Shown: positions 29,400 to 41,100 of the stretch, piece by piece
Numbering within the stretch: position 1 is the first letter of the stretch
Layout: every line of letters starts with the position of its first letter
Assembly: GCA_905221605.1 (NCBI GenBank)
Contig: CAJNDS010001236.1
Coordinates: 497,001 to 561,000, forward strand
Direction of reading: 5' to 3'
DNA from: Symbiodinium natans
Taxonomy: Eukaryota; Sar; Dinophyceae; Suessiales; Symbiodiniaceae
Length of the DNA stretch: 64,000 nt
Notes under the pieces: model-generated
The model's input: the letters and a program-made list of their open reading frames with translations, nothing else
The model's database searches: none
Told to the model about the DNA's origin: nothing
Made by a program: the position numbers and the translations under genes

Positions 29400-32300
29400 C
29401 ACTCAGTCCAAAGCCACGGCAGGGACGTCACATCAAGAAGCGGTCGATCTGGTCGGAGAGCTTTGCTGGGAGGGCGCAGCCTCTCTTCTCTAATTTTGTC
29501 GCAAAGGTCGACTCTCCAAATCTCGATTTAATTTGCTGTTTTGCTGTCTGCAACAGCTGCAGACTTCCTGTTAATGATGTGCTATATACAGATGGGCCAC
29601 AAGTGCTCAAGAAGTGGGTCATGAACTTATCCGCACTGGCCTTGCGATTGAATGGCATTCTCTTACAGTTGGTTCCATAACATCTAGTTCAATCGTGGCC
29701 TTTGTGGTCATCAAAGTATAGGAAAGTTGGGCAAGACTGATACACCTTAATTACTTGCACTCTCTGTCCTCGGTGCGTGCTGCTGGCTCCATTGCAACAA
29801 AGCGCCAGATCAGATCGTTCTTGTACAGTGACGTCCCAAATCTGTCAGCTGTTGTTTGGCCTGGCAGATTCCTAGATTCTGTAGCCGTTGCTGGGCCGCA
29901 ATTCAATGCGTAGGTCGTCCAGGTGAGTTTGCATGCTGCAGGTAAGACACGGCAATGCAAAGTACCATGCTGGACCTGTTCAGGAAGGGTCCTAGTAAAA
30001 TAATTGGGACAGGTCGAAGGGAGAGACACAGGATCCAGAAAGATTAAGGACAAGGAATTGATGGAGGTACGCGAGGGCCATGGATTTAAATGAGCTGCAG
30101 GCATTTTGGGCACTCACCTGGCCGAAGATTGCACGCTTCGTTTTCCTGCTGCACACAGCAGAAGGAAGAGCCAAAGCAAAGAACACAAAGGCAAAAGAAA
30201 GGCAACATATATAGGCCTGAATGTTTCAGAATGCTTCAGGCTCAGGGGGAGTGCTCTTTGTGCTCTTTTGCATTCTTCCGCCTTTGTCTCCTTTTTGTTC
30301 AGCCCAAGTCTTCTGAGATCTCCAAGTGCTTGCAGATGCGGATCGTCCGCTGCTGCCAGGTGAGGCGTCGTCAGGCCTGTCTTGCACTATTCTTGCCCTC
30401 TCTGTATCGATCTGCCTCTGCATAACTGCGCCCAAAGCAAGTCTGTGGCTCGCAGCTCCGCAGCTCAGGGTCTGGCGAGTCTGGCGGTGAGCGCACCGCT
30501 GGGATTGCTTCCGCGCTGGCAGTCTGCCACTCAGTCAAGACATTGTGACATACGGGCCCTGATCCTGTGTCAATTGACAATGTCATTCAATGTGACAAGC
30601 TCAACACGCCGTCTGTAGGACTCAGGTTCGGGGGGTTACACTTCCACTGCTTCCGCGAGAACACTCGCAGTCGCCCATATGGCAGCCGAGTGGTACACTG
30701 GTACACTGACCGACTAAGGGAAAGCAAAGGATGGGGAGCAGGATGCAGCATCAATCGTGAAACTAGTGCGGCTGACAACGAAATCATTCGCAGCACAAGT
30801 CTACATTCAACACAATGTGAAGGCTCCGGCTACTGATAGATACACTGACCCATTTCAAGTTCAGGCCATCCGGTGAGTGCCTATGTACAAAACGAGCGCA
30901 TCCGATGGACCTCTTCAAGAAGCCATTTTTCTGTCGATTGTCAGGTAAATGCAACACAGTATCAACACCGTCTACAGTGCGCTATGGTGACGTGTGTCAA
31001 GCTTATGTCGTCTCAATACTAAAGTAATCAGGTTGGCATCTTCGGCGGCTCTGTGTGCGGAGCCCGTGTGAGAGCAGACTTTGGTGCGTTGATGTGCGAG
31101 AACTTGGTACTTCAGGTATTTGCTCTAGCCCTATAGGGTCTAGATTGGAGGCGCTGACATTTCGCAAAAAGCTGAGGCTAGTCCCTTTCAAGTTCATCCC
31201 GCCGGAGGCAGCAGGTCTGACGGCCATACCGTCCTTCGGACTAGGTGGGCTTCATGGCCGGTCAGCGCAGTCAACGCATCGTGACATGTTACCGCTGTGA
31301 CCTCGGCTCACACCCAAAATGCCCTGCGGTTGGCAAGGCGCACTGCTGGCAGGCGTGGTGGTGACCTTGGGATACTGGCCGCTCGGACTCACGCAAACTG
31401 CGCTGCCGGCAAAGTAGAGCCGCCTTGTGACATGGTCAGCCACACCCAGGAAAGCCGTGAAGAAGGAGAAGTGCAATATTGTGGAATTGTCCATGTTCGC
31501 CGAAGCGAAGCCACAGAGTGGCTCAGGAGAAAGACTGGCCGGTGGTTGCCAGCGATCAGATCTTAGCAGGCTCCAGTTTCCTTTGCCAGCGTCACTAGCC
31601 CCGGCACCACCTCGCAAAAAGAAAGTTCATGAAAGTTCTGATCTCCAATGAAGGTTTGGCCAGCGGCTTGCTCTGGAATGCCGGCAATGTCTGTCAGCGC
31701 TTCGGGCTGTTGCTTTGATGGGCCATGTCGCGGATCTGTCCTTACTTGTACTAAAATTTGGTGTCCACATGGATGCATCAAGAAGGTTCAGTGATTGCTC
31801 AGAGCCCGCCATTCTCTTTGCCGTGCGCCGCTGCGAGTGCAGCTTTCAGCGCGAGCCGTATCTTCTTCACATCAGCGTGGTAGTTCAGGTACGGAGTGGC
31901 TTACCCCATCCTCCAATGTGCTTTGTTTTTCGGCGGGCTGTGGGGAATCTATGCCTTCAAGGCCATGGCGCTCAGGTTGAATGCTTGATGCGGCATTAGC
32001 AGCATAAGCAGTAGGACAGCGCCATGGCGACACATGCACCAGGAAGTGGTATGTCCAAGGTATGACCCGTTGAGTCAGGCTTTTGACAGCATTATAGACA
32101 CTCGGACACTCTCAGAGGCAACGGAGGCTGCTGGCCCGGTCGAAAACGAGACCTTGAATGTTCACGGGTTTTATCCTCCCTCCCCCCTCCCGCCCACCCC
32201 CCAGACTCCCAAACTGTCTGTTCCCCGCCCGACAAGTGGGAGGACAAAGGCAGGTCTCAGCCTGCACAACATTCAGGGGAGAATAGGCGAGCACGAGCCA

Positions 32301-32900
32301 ATTCTCACTCTCTACAGGCTCGAAGCGGAAAACGGGCGACTGGAAAGGCTTCGCGATTGGCACGTTCGATGTTTCTTTTTCTTATTTGGAGAAATCGGAG
32401 CTGCAACAAACCCCGAACTTACCATAAAGCCAGCAACTCCCAAAACCATCTTCCACCCCACCAATCTCAAAACACCAAAGCCCCAACAAACTCTGTACAC
32501 ACAATCCGGGCATGCTGCCCTAAACCCTACCCCTGCGCTCAACGTTTGTTCCATCGAACCGGAAGAATTGAAGCCGCATGGTGAGACCCAGCAGCAATGT
32601 ATTCATGTGTTCCTCGCCCTAAAATTCTTGCTAATGGGTTTTCCGGACAGGGTGGGGATGCTCGAAGTGATTTAAGCAGTCATCCCCTCGCAGCTTCACG
32701 CAGTGTTGCACCATTGGTAACAATACTTACTAGGAAGTGTATTCAGTATCTCGTAAGGGTATGAGCATCGAAAGGCCACATGCGCTAGAGTTTTGTTTGC
32801 AGAGGCATGATACGGCCCAAAACGCTGGTAAAAGTCATAGCTGTTATAGCTGTTTTGCATCAACATGTCACTGTGTGTGTCTTAGAGGGCGTGCACGTCC
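29400..32900. other. No clear gene
   Basis: Many open frames on both strands with cysteine-rich but unbordered translations. I could not find a second segment that extends any of them by splicing. Exons of the flanking genes may be present but unseen. Confidence 0.3.
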
Positions 32901-32943
32901 TTGCAGCGTCGGGCCGCCGGCTTACATTGTCTCTCGTTGTGCA

Positions 32944-33030
32944 GGAGATTGTGGGTTCCGCCGTGGCCGTGTTCTGGTCCGGGGCTGCGAGCCAAGCACA
33001 CAAACTATATCCACAGCAAAGTGCAGACTC
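32944..33030 (+). CDS. Possible exon, membrane-like
   Basis: After GTGCAG the frame reads EIVGSAVAVFWSGAASQAHK. A second open piece at 33056-33110 reads EAVTLAVGIVLLGLYGPSGA, a probable transmembrane helix. They may be successive exons of a membrane protein; no family is recognised. Confidence 0.3.
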
Positions 33031-33677
33031 CTTTAAGGGAATGGCACAGCAAGCGAGGCCGTAACCCTGGCAGTGGGCATTGTGCTGCTGGGCCTCTACG
33101 GCCCCTCCGGGGCTGCGTGACCTCGAGGCGAAGGACAGAGAGACATGACGGACTGAACCAGGGCAACAAAGCAGCTCAGGCAAGAAGGCGCGTGATCGTT
33201 GTTGTCAGGACCTGCTTCGGTGGCAGCGGCGAGCACGCTCACATGACAGAGTCTGACGACAAGATGCAAGTCCACGTCGGCAGAGAATCGCCCAGCGTCG
33301 ACTCGCATCGACCCCATCCCGTGGTCTATAGCGAATATAGTGTGATAGTGCGAGACGAAGTCCTGCGGTGTGGAACAAGAAGTCAAGCCCCGAAGCGCCA
33401 TCACATGGTAGACCGGCAAAGAGCATGACAACTTGGCGATTCCTTTGACTCTTTTGCCAAAACGAGAAGGTGCTCCTCGGAAAAGAGACGGCAGAGGCAA
33501 TCGGCGCTGAGATGAGTGCGTTCCTTAGTGACTGTTTGACTATTGGACTCTTCACTCAGAGTGCATCGAACCTTGCTAGTCCAATTTGAGCACAGGGCGA
33601 TGCCTGGAGGAGCAGGTCCAGCGGCGCGTGGCCAAGCGGGTCTGCCTGGCACACATTCGCTACGGCAACTCTTCCTG

Positions 33678-33750
33678 AGACTCTGCTTTTTAAGGAGCCA
33701 AGAATCTTGCTCAGTGAGCAAATTTCTTGGCTCCTTAAAAAGCAGAGTCT
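33678..33750. repeat. Perfect 27-bp inverted repeat hairpin
   Basis: AGACTCTGCTTTTTAAGGAG at 33678 begins a 27-nt arm (33678-33704) that is the exact reverse complement of 33724-33750. The 19-nt loop contains its own TTGCTCA/TGAGCAA palindrome. A perfect arm implies recent origin or selection; it could be a small foldback element or a small-RNA precursor. Confidence 0.85.
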
Positions 33751-34647
33751 GCAAATTCCGGACGGGCATGACCGAGCACCAGGCTCGCATGTTCGCTGGC
33801 CCAGAGCTGCACGAGATCAGCTGGGTCCCGAGACATATTCATACATATTCCCTGGTTCAGTGGGGGGTCCATGGGGGTCCTCGCATATTAAAGAAGGGCA
33901 GAGCCGACCTGCGCCCGGCTCTGGCAGACTGCCCGAGTAGCTCAAAAGACACGACTCTTCGTTTTTGCAGCTTTTGCTCGTCTTCGGAAGCTCGCAGACA
34001 ACAGAGTGGCAACTTGAAGATGTGCGGACACTTTCATGTTTGCGTCTACCCAGGTGCCTTGGAGGAGCCTGGTGCTTGGTAGACACGCCCGCATCTTTCA
34101 GACAACTCCGTCAGCATGATGAGCACGTGATTGTATGCCAGGTTCCCCGACTTTCCCGGCGTCTTGGACGACGGCTATGGGCGGACCACTTGGTGTCACT
34201 CAAGATGGGGTATAGATTGCCGTATGCCAGAGAACTGCCACTAAGATTCGAGTGGGTAGCAAACTTGGTCGCAGCTCCCATCTGCAAGGTAGACGTCAGC
34301 GCTCCGCTGCACAGGCCGTGCCCACAGACCCCTGAGTTGCAAAATGTGCTGAGTTCTCAAAGTTCTCAAGGTTCTCAAAGTGCAGCGGCTGTCAAAACGC
34401 GATGCAAGCCATGTTTTGTTGGTGCGGATGCAGGTCGGCACGGACCAGTGAAAGCCTGGAAAGCGTGAGGCAAAAAAATGCAGAGATATGCTGAGGATTT
34501 GTCTGTACTGCTGTAGATATTTGTCGCAGCTCATCGCCACACAAAAGCGTTCAAAAGCATTTCTGGCCCGAGCAGCATCGAGTAGCTGCACTTGCGTATT
34601 GCCTTCGAGTTGCAAAACGCTCTCCCGGACCCTCCGGGGGTGTAGTG

Positions 34648-35990
34648 ATGGCGGTTCCCTGGGTCTTGAAGATCCTGCTGTGCAGCTGGAGTTTGCTCTT
34701 AGCGGGCGCTCGGCAGGGTTTGGAGACTTGCGAAGGGAACGATGGGCATGATGGGGCGGATGCTTTCAGCTCCTTACATCTTCGATCTCCCCTTCGTCCC
34801 AAGCGTCCCACGTCTTATGCCACCTCTCAGCCATCGACTCCGTGGAAGGACCGTGGGGTGTTTGGGCGATGCCCCAAGAAGATTGTGCAAACCAAACATA
34901 CACCAGCACAAGCCGTGCTGACAGAAAGCCGCAGGCAGGGCAAAGCGGAGGAAGGATGCTCTGAAGATGAAGAGGGTGTCACGATCTTTGGATGGGTTGA
35001 ATCAGAATATAAGGCAAGCTGCTGCCAGCTGAGCGGCGCTCAGTGCAGCGGCTGTGCCGTCGCAGGCGCCGACAGCTGCACTTCCTGTGCAAGCGGATAC
35101 ATCTTTCGAAGCTCGACGTGCATACCTTGCGACGATCTGCTCTGGGAAGATGCCGAAGGAAGGAATTGTGCCGCTTATGTGGAGGAAGGTTTGTGCGATG
35201 CTGGTCGACCCCCAGAGAAGAATCCGGCGCATGAAGGCTTGCGTCCAAGTGATGCGTGTTGTGCCTGTGGAGGTGGGCAAATAGGCAAAACTCCATGGGC
35301 CTATCCAGCTGGCGCACATGTCCATTTGTTTGGCCAGGCCATCGAGTTGCGCCCAGACCCCCAGTCCGCTGACAGTCATGCAGTCGCGGAGGACTGTGAT
35401 TTTTCCAGGTTCAACTTATCAATTCGTGCTGATGGGGTTGTTTCGGGGAAGCTGCCAGATTATTCAAATGACAGCGATGAGGATGAGGCTAGCTGCACTA
35501 TCGCTGCTGTCCAAGACCCCCTTAGCGGCATTTACCAAGAGACGGAACTCAGCGTGAAAGTCGCCGCTCTGAGCTATGGCCCCCAGACAATCATGTTTCC
35601 CATCGAGGACGATGAGTTGCAGAAAAAAGCCAAAAAGACCTGGAAGCTGACGAAGTTAGAGGGTTTGAAGCTCACATCTTTCAGATTGGCCTGTGTGCCT
35701 GAGAATCCGAAATGGGTTTCATTCGATGAAGCAGATGGCACAATTCATTACAATCCTACCAATATTGGCGACCCACTTCAAAGCCTTCAAAGTGTTCCAG
35801 GACGAGGGGTTCAGAGTGTTAAGTGCCGGGTGGACGGCCTCGGCAACAATGACAATGACACTGTGTCAACGCAGATATATCTTGTGAAGTCCTTCCTCTG
35901 GTCGGGCGCATACTACCATCCAATCTCCGCACGGCTGGGGAGACCGATCACTTCACAACACCTCAACCGCCGTCCGCCAGAAGGCTTGTC
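34648..35990 (+). CDS. Secreted Cys-rich multidomain protein, exon 1
   Basis: The ATG at 34648 opens with MAVPWVLKILLCSWSLLLAG, a good signal peptide. A furin/EGF-like cysteine cluster follows at about residues 130-170, then DLLWEDAEGRNCAAYVEEGL and a DACCACGGG ending, a W..D..G..C..Y...C...ACC.CGGG module that I recall from secreted proteins of marine protists. After residue ~220 come two segments resembling bacterial-type putative Ig repeats (RADGVVSGKLP and later DENGEVLGTPQ). So the protein is extracellular or luminal and probably adhesive. The frame is lost between 35900 and 36078, where a short intron ends in a T-rich tract and CCAAG|G. The exact donor is unresolved. Confidence 0.7.
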
Positions 35991-36078
35991 GGCTCATCAC
36001 AATCAAAGTGGCGGGACCGTGTGGTACAAGCTTGGCAGCAGTGACGCAATTTTTCTTTTTTGGTCTGTTTCCAAGGCC

Positions 36079-36520
36079 TCTGGACGTCAATTGTGGAGAT
36101 GACACACGCTGGTCGCGGCAGACAGGCTTAGTGACATGGCGTGGTGACCCCGCCTTCCAGATTGACGAAAACGGGGAGGTCCTGGGCACTCCTCAGGTAG
36201 ATATCTCGAAAGCGGCTGGCCTGGCCAAGCTTTCTTTGACATGTTTTGTCGCCCTGGGAGACCCCGCGTACTATTCAGTTCCACTTGTTGCATCTCTCAG
36301 GATCGACATTTTTGATGATACTTGCTTCGTTCCGAAGAGAGCACGGGCGTTGATCTGGGCTGAAAAGGCAACCGGCTCAGGCACCTGCGCTTCGGAATGT
36401 CGGCGAGAGCCAAAGTGTGGTGGCTACGCACAAGAGGGTGACTGTTGGTTGGCAACCAGCAGCAAAGATGGAGGTACTATGACCACGGAAACTTGGCCTT
36501 GCCCCTCAGAACCCTTGTTG
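36079..36520 (+). CDS. Secreted Cys-rich protein, exon 2
   Basis: It starts after a strong polypyrimidine tract and TTTCCAAG. It reads PLDVNCGDDTRWSRQTGLVT and later DENGEVLGTPQVDISKAAGL, completing the second Ig-like segment. It then gives a PAN/apple-like cysteine set (CASECRREPKCGGYAQEGDC, then W). The frame stops at 36536-36538; the real donor probably lies between 36505 and 36535, before a 1.6-kb intron. Continuity with the next exon is inferred from the matching cysteine modules and orientation. Confidence 0.6.
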
Positions 36521-36539
36521 GCCCTTTTTGAACTCTGAT

Positions 36540-38105
36540 CCTTGCCCGAGAGCAGTGGTACAACGTCACTTTCGCGATCTTCCTTCCGTACTGTACTCGT
36601 ACGTAAATCGCTACAACAGCCGCTTTCTGCAAAATGTGGTTATTGATTCGTTCACAACTGTCTTTCTCATGAGCCAGTTTGCTCTCGAAACAAGTCGTTT
36701 CATCGCGATCTTCCTTTCGTATAGGCTCCGTTCAAAGATGCGCTCCAAAGGTTTGTAATTGTTCAACTTGCGTGGTCGTGCTTGATGTCTTGACCCAAAG
36801 GCAACACGTCGAGTAATTAATTGCAGTTGTGTATTCCGCAAAGTACTGTGGCACTAGTGTTGGGGCAGCGTAGCGCCGGTCTTTCAACCCTGACCTGATG
36901 CATCAAGCCTGTCATGCTTGGCCATCAAGCCTGGGGTTCAATGCGCTATTTTCCTTCATGACCCCAGTAACTGCGTAAGAACTGCTAACAACAGTTTCCC
37001 AGCTGGCAAAAACAACGTGCGTTAGTCTCGTGCTGCTGCTGTGCTAGAAAGGCGCTAGTTCGGATGCGGTCCGTGATACCTAGTAATTCTAGAATGTGCC
37101 GCTGCAAGGCATGCTGAGCCCTGTCGAAAGGAAGCGCCTTCGCGATGCTGCGCGTGATGTATAGCACCTTTCGCCTGCATGGCACGATGCCGCAACAACG
37201 CACGAAGCACAGTTCAGGTCGACAACCAACGCCCGAACCCTGGATGCTATTGGTTTTGTGCTTGTAAAGAGGCTGACGTGGCGCGCGCTAGTGACAGTTG
37301 ATACTTTTGTATTATGGAAGTTGAAACTCGGAGTTTGGGCTGCAAGTGGCTTTTATTTTGAGGCGTCACCCGAGTACATCCGTACTCCGTCCGGTTCTGG
37401 GAACAAGAGTATTCAACACTGCCCATACGTGAATAGCGATGGTGTTCATGCAATTCGCGTGCATTGTGAACACGACGCCGTGAGAGACGTCACTTTTTTG
37501 CCAACGCTCTCAATGTGTCTTCCGAATTGTCGGGAAAGGGGTGAAAAAAGCCACACTTCGCAAGAAGTGCGAGGAACTGCGCGTTGAAGCGAAAGTGCCG
37601 CTCGCGACAAATGCGCGCGCGCGCGCGCGCGTAACTGGCAAAACAGCAACTTCACGCATCTTTGCTTCGCGCAGAAACGTGCAGAATGGGCGAGAAAGCC
37701 ACTTCGTTTTGCACAAGGTGGCTTTCGAGAGAAGATAGTTTTGTAGTTGCGAACTTCCTTGCGGATGCGAGAAGGACAATCCATGTTCCCAAAACAATGA
37801 GTCTCAAGAAGTTGCTTTCTGGCAACCATTTCGCGAACTTCCTTCGCAAAAGTCGCTTTCCGAGAAACGTGTTGTCCATCAAGCCATGTCAAGCCTGTTA
37901 TGACTCGTATGACATGTCGCTTCGGTTGCGAAGCTCGGACTCTGTTGCCATTTCGTTCAGTCTTTCTGCCGCCCTCAGAAGTAGGAGCTGGTAAGTCTTC
38001 TAGTCACTTTGAAGCAGAACGATGATCTCAGTACGCCCGTCGCCGATGGAATTATGTGAAGAGCAGGGCTTTGTGAAAGGGAAGGCAGCTGAAAACTTTG
38101 AAAAG
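36540..38105. other. Probable 1.6-kb intron of the secreted-protein gene
   Basis: No coding segment is recognised. It holds a GC dinucleotide run at 37615-37631 and several diverged copies of GCGAACTTCCTTGCG-like sequence (for example near 37750 and 37832), which give long but meaningless open frames on both strands. Confidence 0.45.
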
Positions 38106-41100
38106 CTTCTGACTGTCACAGTTCTTGTTTTGATCCTGTCGAGGAAAAGCTGCTCGTTCGATCCTCCTGCGAAGAGGGTGCTTCTTGCATGCTGGTCCGG
38201 AGCGACAAAGTGGCGCTTGACGGGGAATATTGCCCGGCAAGCAAGCACAAGGAAGCGGGGCTTTGCACCCGTTCATTCATCCGCGATGTCGCTCGACATT
38301 TGCAGTGCCCAGGAGGCGATGAGATCTTCATCATGTTCTCTCATGAATCTGTTCCGCAAAGGTTCAACACAACAGACGTGGGTTTTATGAATCATTTCCT
38401 CTGCGTGAGTCACGTTGAAGAGTCTTGGCATTATTTTGGAGCAACCACCACCTCCACCACGTTGCCGTGGCCTAAAGAGGACTCTGCCCGCTTGTTTAGT
38501 TGCGAGGAGAGCATTTGCTTTCAAGGCACAGAGGCCGCCCACTGCCAGGCTGTGGCGGACAAAGTCGGTGCCCGCTACTTTTCGTTTAATGGCAGCCAGT
38601 GTCAAGTGCTGAAAGGCTGGGTGACACAGCCGGAGGTGGAAGGGTCCGCAGAGTCATGGAGAGCCTGCTCAACTTATGTCAATGTCGACACTTGTCCCAC
38701 GCCGTGTGAGAAAAGAAGCAATTCCTGCGTCATGAGGGCCGTGTGCCCCGAGAGCTACCCGAAAGCAAAGCGAAGTGACAGCCAGGACAGCTGCTGCAGC
38801 AAAGTGGATAGTCTTCCATGCATCCCTTGCCGGGCCTTGGCATGCGCCAGTCACCCGTCCGCCTCGGGAGACTTCAAGGCATGTGCTGATTTGGCGTCGG
38901 AGGACGATTGCAAAGCTCAGCGCCTGTGCAAGTGGGAGGATGGACAATGTGGAGACCCTGATTTCGTTCCGCTTTCCTCGGATGTGCTTGTGGCCACCGT
39001 CCAGAAATCCAAAGGCTATCCAACCTACAGCATATCCTTGTTGGAAGGCATCAACAAGATACATCATGGGATGCAGTCTGGGTATGCCCGATCGGATTTG
39101 GAGGCCAAGGACTTTGGTGGACTTGAAGAAGGCCCTGGAAAGGAAAGGGCGATAACGTTTTGGGACTGCGGAGGCCTTGAGAGCACCATTTACCGCAGGC
39201 AAGGTGCCACCCTGCCAGACACGCTGTATTTGGTAAAGCGCTCATGTTCCTCTCGTCCAGGTGCCTGGTCACTCATGCAAGCAAGCGACCTAGACTCGAA
39301 GAGCAAGTCGGGCGATCTTGAACTCTTTGGCAACGTGACTGCCTGTGTGGAGGCAGATCTGCCCGCAAACGCTTTTTCTCAGGGAGAGGCCACGTCGGCT
39401 ATTTGGGTTGGGGACACGGATGTAGAGGCCACTCTCAATGCATCCGTAGCAGCTCCGAGTTGCGGCTCCCCCGCGGCGAACGCCACCGAGGGCGAGTCAG
39501 AGTCGTCCGAGTCGTCAGAGTCAGAGTCGCCCTTCGCGTTTGGTACTTTGGAAGATCCCACGCTGTACAGTCTAGGAAGCTGTGAATGCTTCGGGCAGGA
39601 ACATCAGCATCACGCACCAGTCACTAGTGAAGCTAAGGCGGCTTTGCAGGAGAATGCTGAGTTCAACAATTTTGTGCCAGAGTATCAGCTGCTTGCAACG
39701 GGCGACCTTTTCTGTGAGATATCGGCGCTCATTCCGGGCGGTCAATCCAACGATGCGACCGAGGACGAATGCATTTCCTTGTGCTCGGGCACACAGTCTT
39801 GCAAATATGCGGTCTACGCAGCTTCCCTCCGCATGTGCATGCTGTTCCTGAAGTGCGACTCGATGAGCCGGACGGGAATGTCAATCAAAACCAAGATCTT
39901 CGGGTTTCTTGAACCAACCACAACGTTCTGCCGGATTGCCGATGAAGCGGCTTGTTGGTCTTCGCAACTGCGACGGCAGCTTCTGGAAGAACCTGCTGGT
40001 GACTCTGGTGACGGTCCTAAGATCAGATGTGCGTTTGCAGATTTCATCAGCCAGTGCGACATCATGGAAATGACTTTGGGGCAATCAAACGGATGCTCCA
40101 GATGCCAGTACCTGTCTACAGATGATCCGCTGGCCGATGGCAGAAGGAAGCTTCCGCTCCCGGACTCTTTCCCAAGTTCAACGCAACTTTCAGTCTCATG
40201 CAGGCCTCACACGCGCATGATGAATCACCACTCAGGCCAGTCCCTTGACAAGTCCATCATCACTTGCGTGAGCGGAACTTGGATCAACGCAAACAGCCGA
40301 ACAGGCCTGGCTGGGTTCTCTTGCATGGAGTGCGTTCAAGTCGCACAGCCTCAATTGGCGCGCTTGAGAAGCTTGAGTTTGCAAGAGATGTATTACTTGA
40401 GTCGCAGGCCCCTCCAACATCATGTCGGGGGCGTGGGCTGCACTGTTGCAACAGAAGCCACGGCATCACCGCTGCAGAGCCAAGCAGGCTGCCTCTGCAC
40501 GAATGCAGACACGCACATTTGCCCGTGCGAGCAGGCGCCCAAGATCTACTTTTGGAACGGCCTGCTCAGGACAAAAGGGTTAAACAGCTTGTGCTTGCGA
40601 AGGAAAGATTTTTCTGACGTCGGGTTCGGCTGGTGCACCCACGACTACACCTACTGGAGCTTGGAGCAGGATTTTCGCCTGAGAGTGGAAGACACTGACG
40701 ACTGCCTGTGCCAAGACGATCAAGAGGAGCAGGGCTTCAAGACAAAGATTGTCCCTTGTGAGCTGTGCGAAAGCATCTGGTTCTTCGATGGAGCCGCCTG
40801 CGAGTTCAGCATGGAGCTTCTCCAGCCAGAGCCACCTATGCAGTTTTTGTTCAAGGGCAAAGGTGGTATCTTCTTCGGCATCTCCGAGAAGAAGCTCAAA
40901 AAAAACGTGACGAAGTCTGTGAGCAAACGCTCCAGCGTGCGGGAGCCATGGAGGCGGTGGAAATCGGAGGCGGCAGAGAGGCAGGTGAGCAGGGAAGCAG
41001 CCTCGGAAGATTTCGGGAGCTGCGAGGTCTCGCTTTCTGTCAGCTTGGGGATGTATGGTAAGTACAAGAACAACCAGATCCCCTTCAGCCTCTACACTGC

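Noticed and set aside
36540-38100. Coding frames such as 37541-37738
   Set aside because: They come from diverged internal repeats and a GC dinucleotide run in a probable intron, and are open on both strands.
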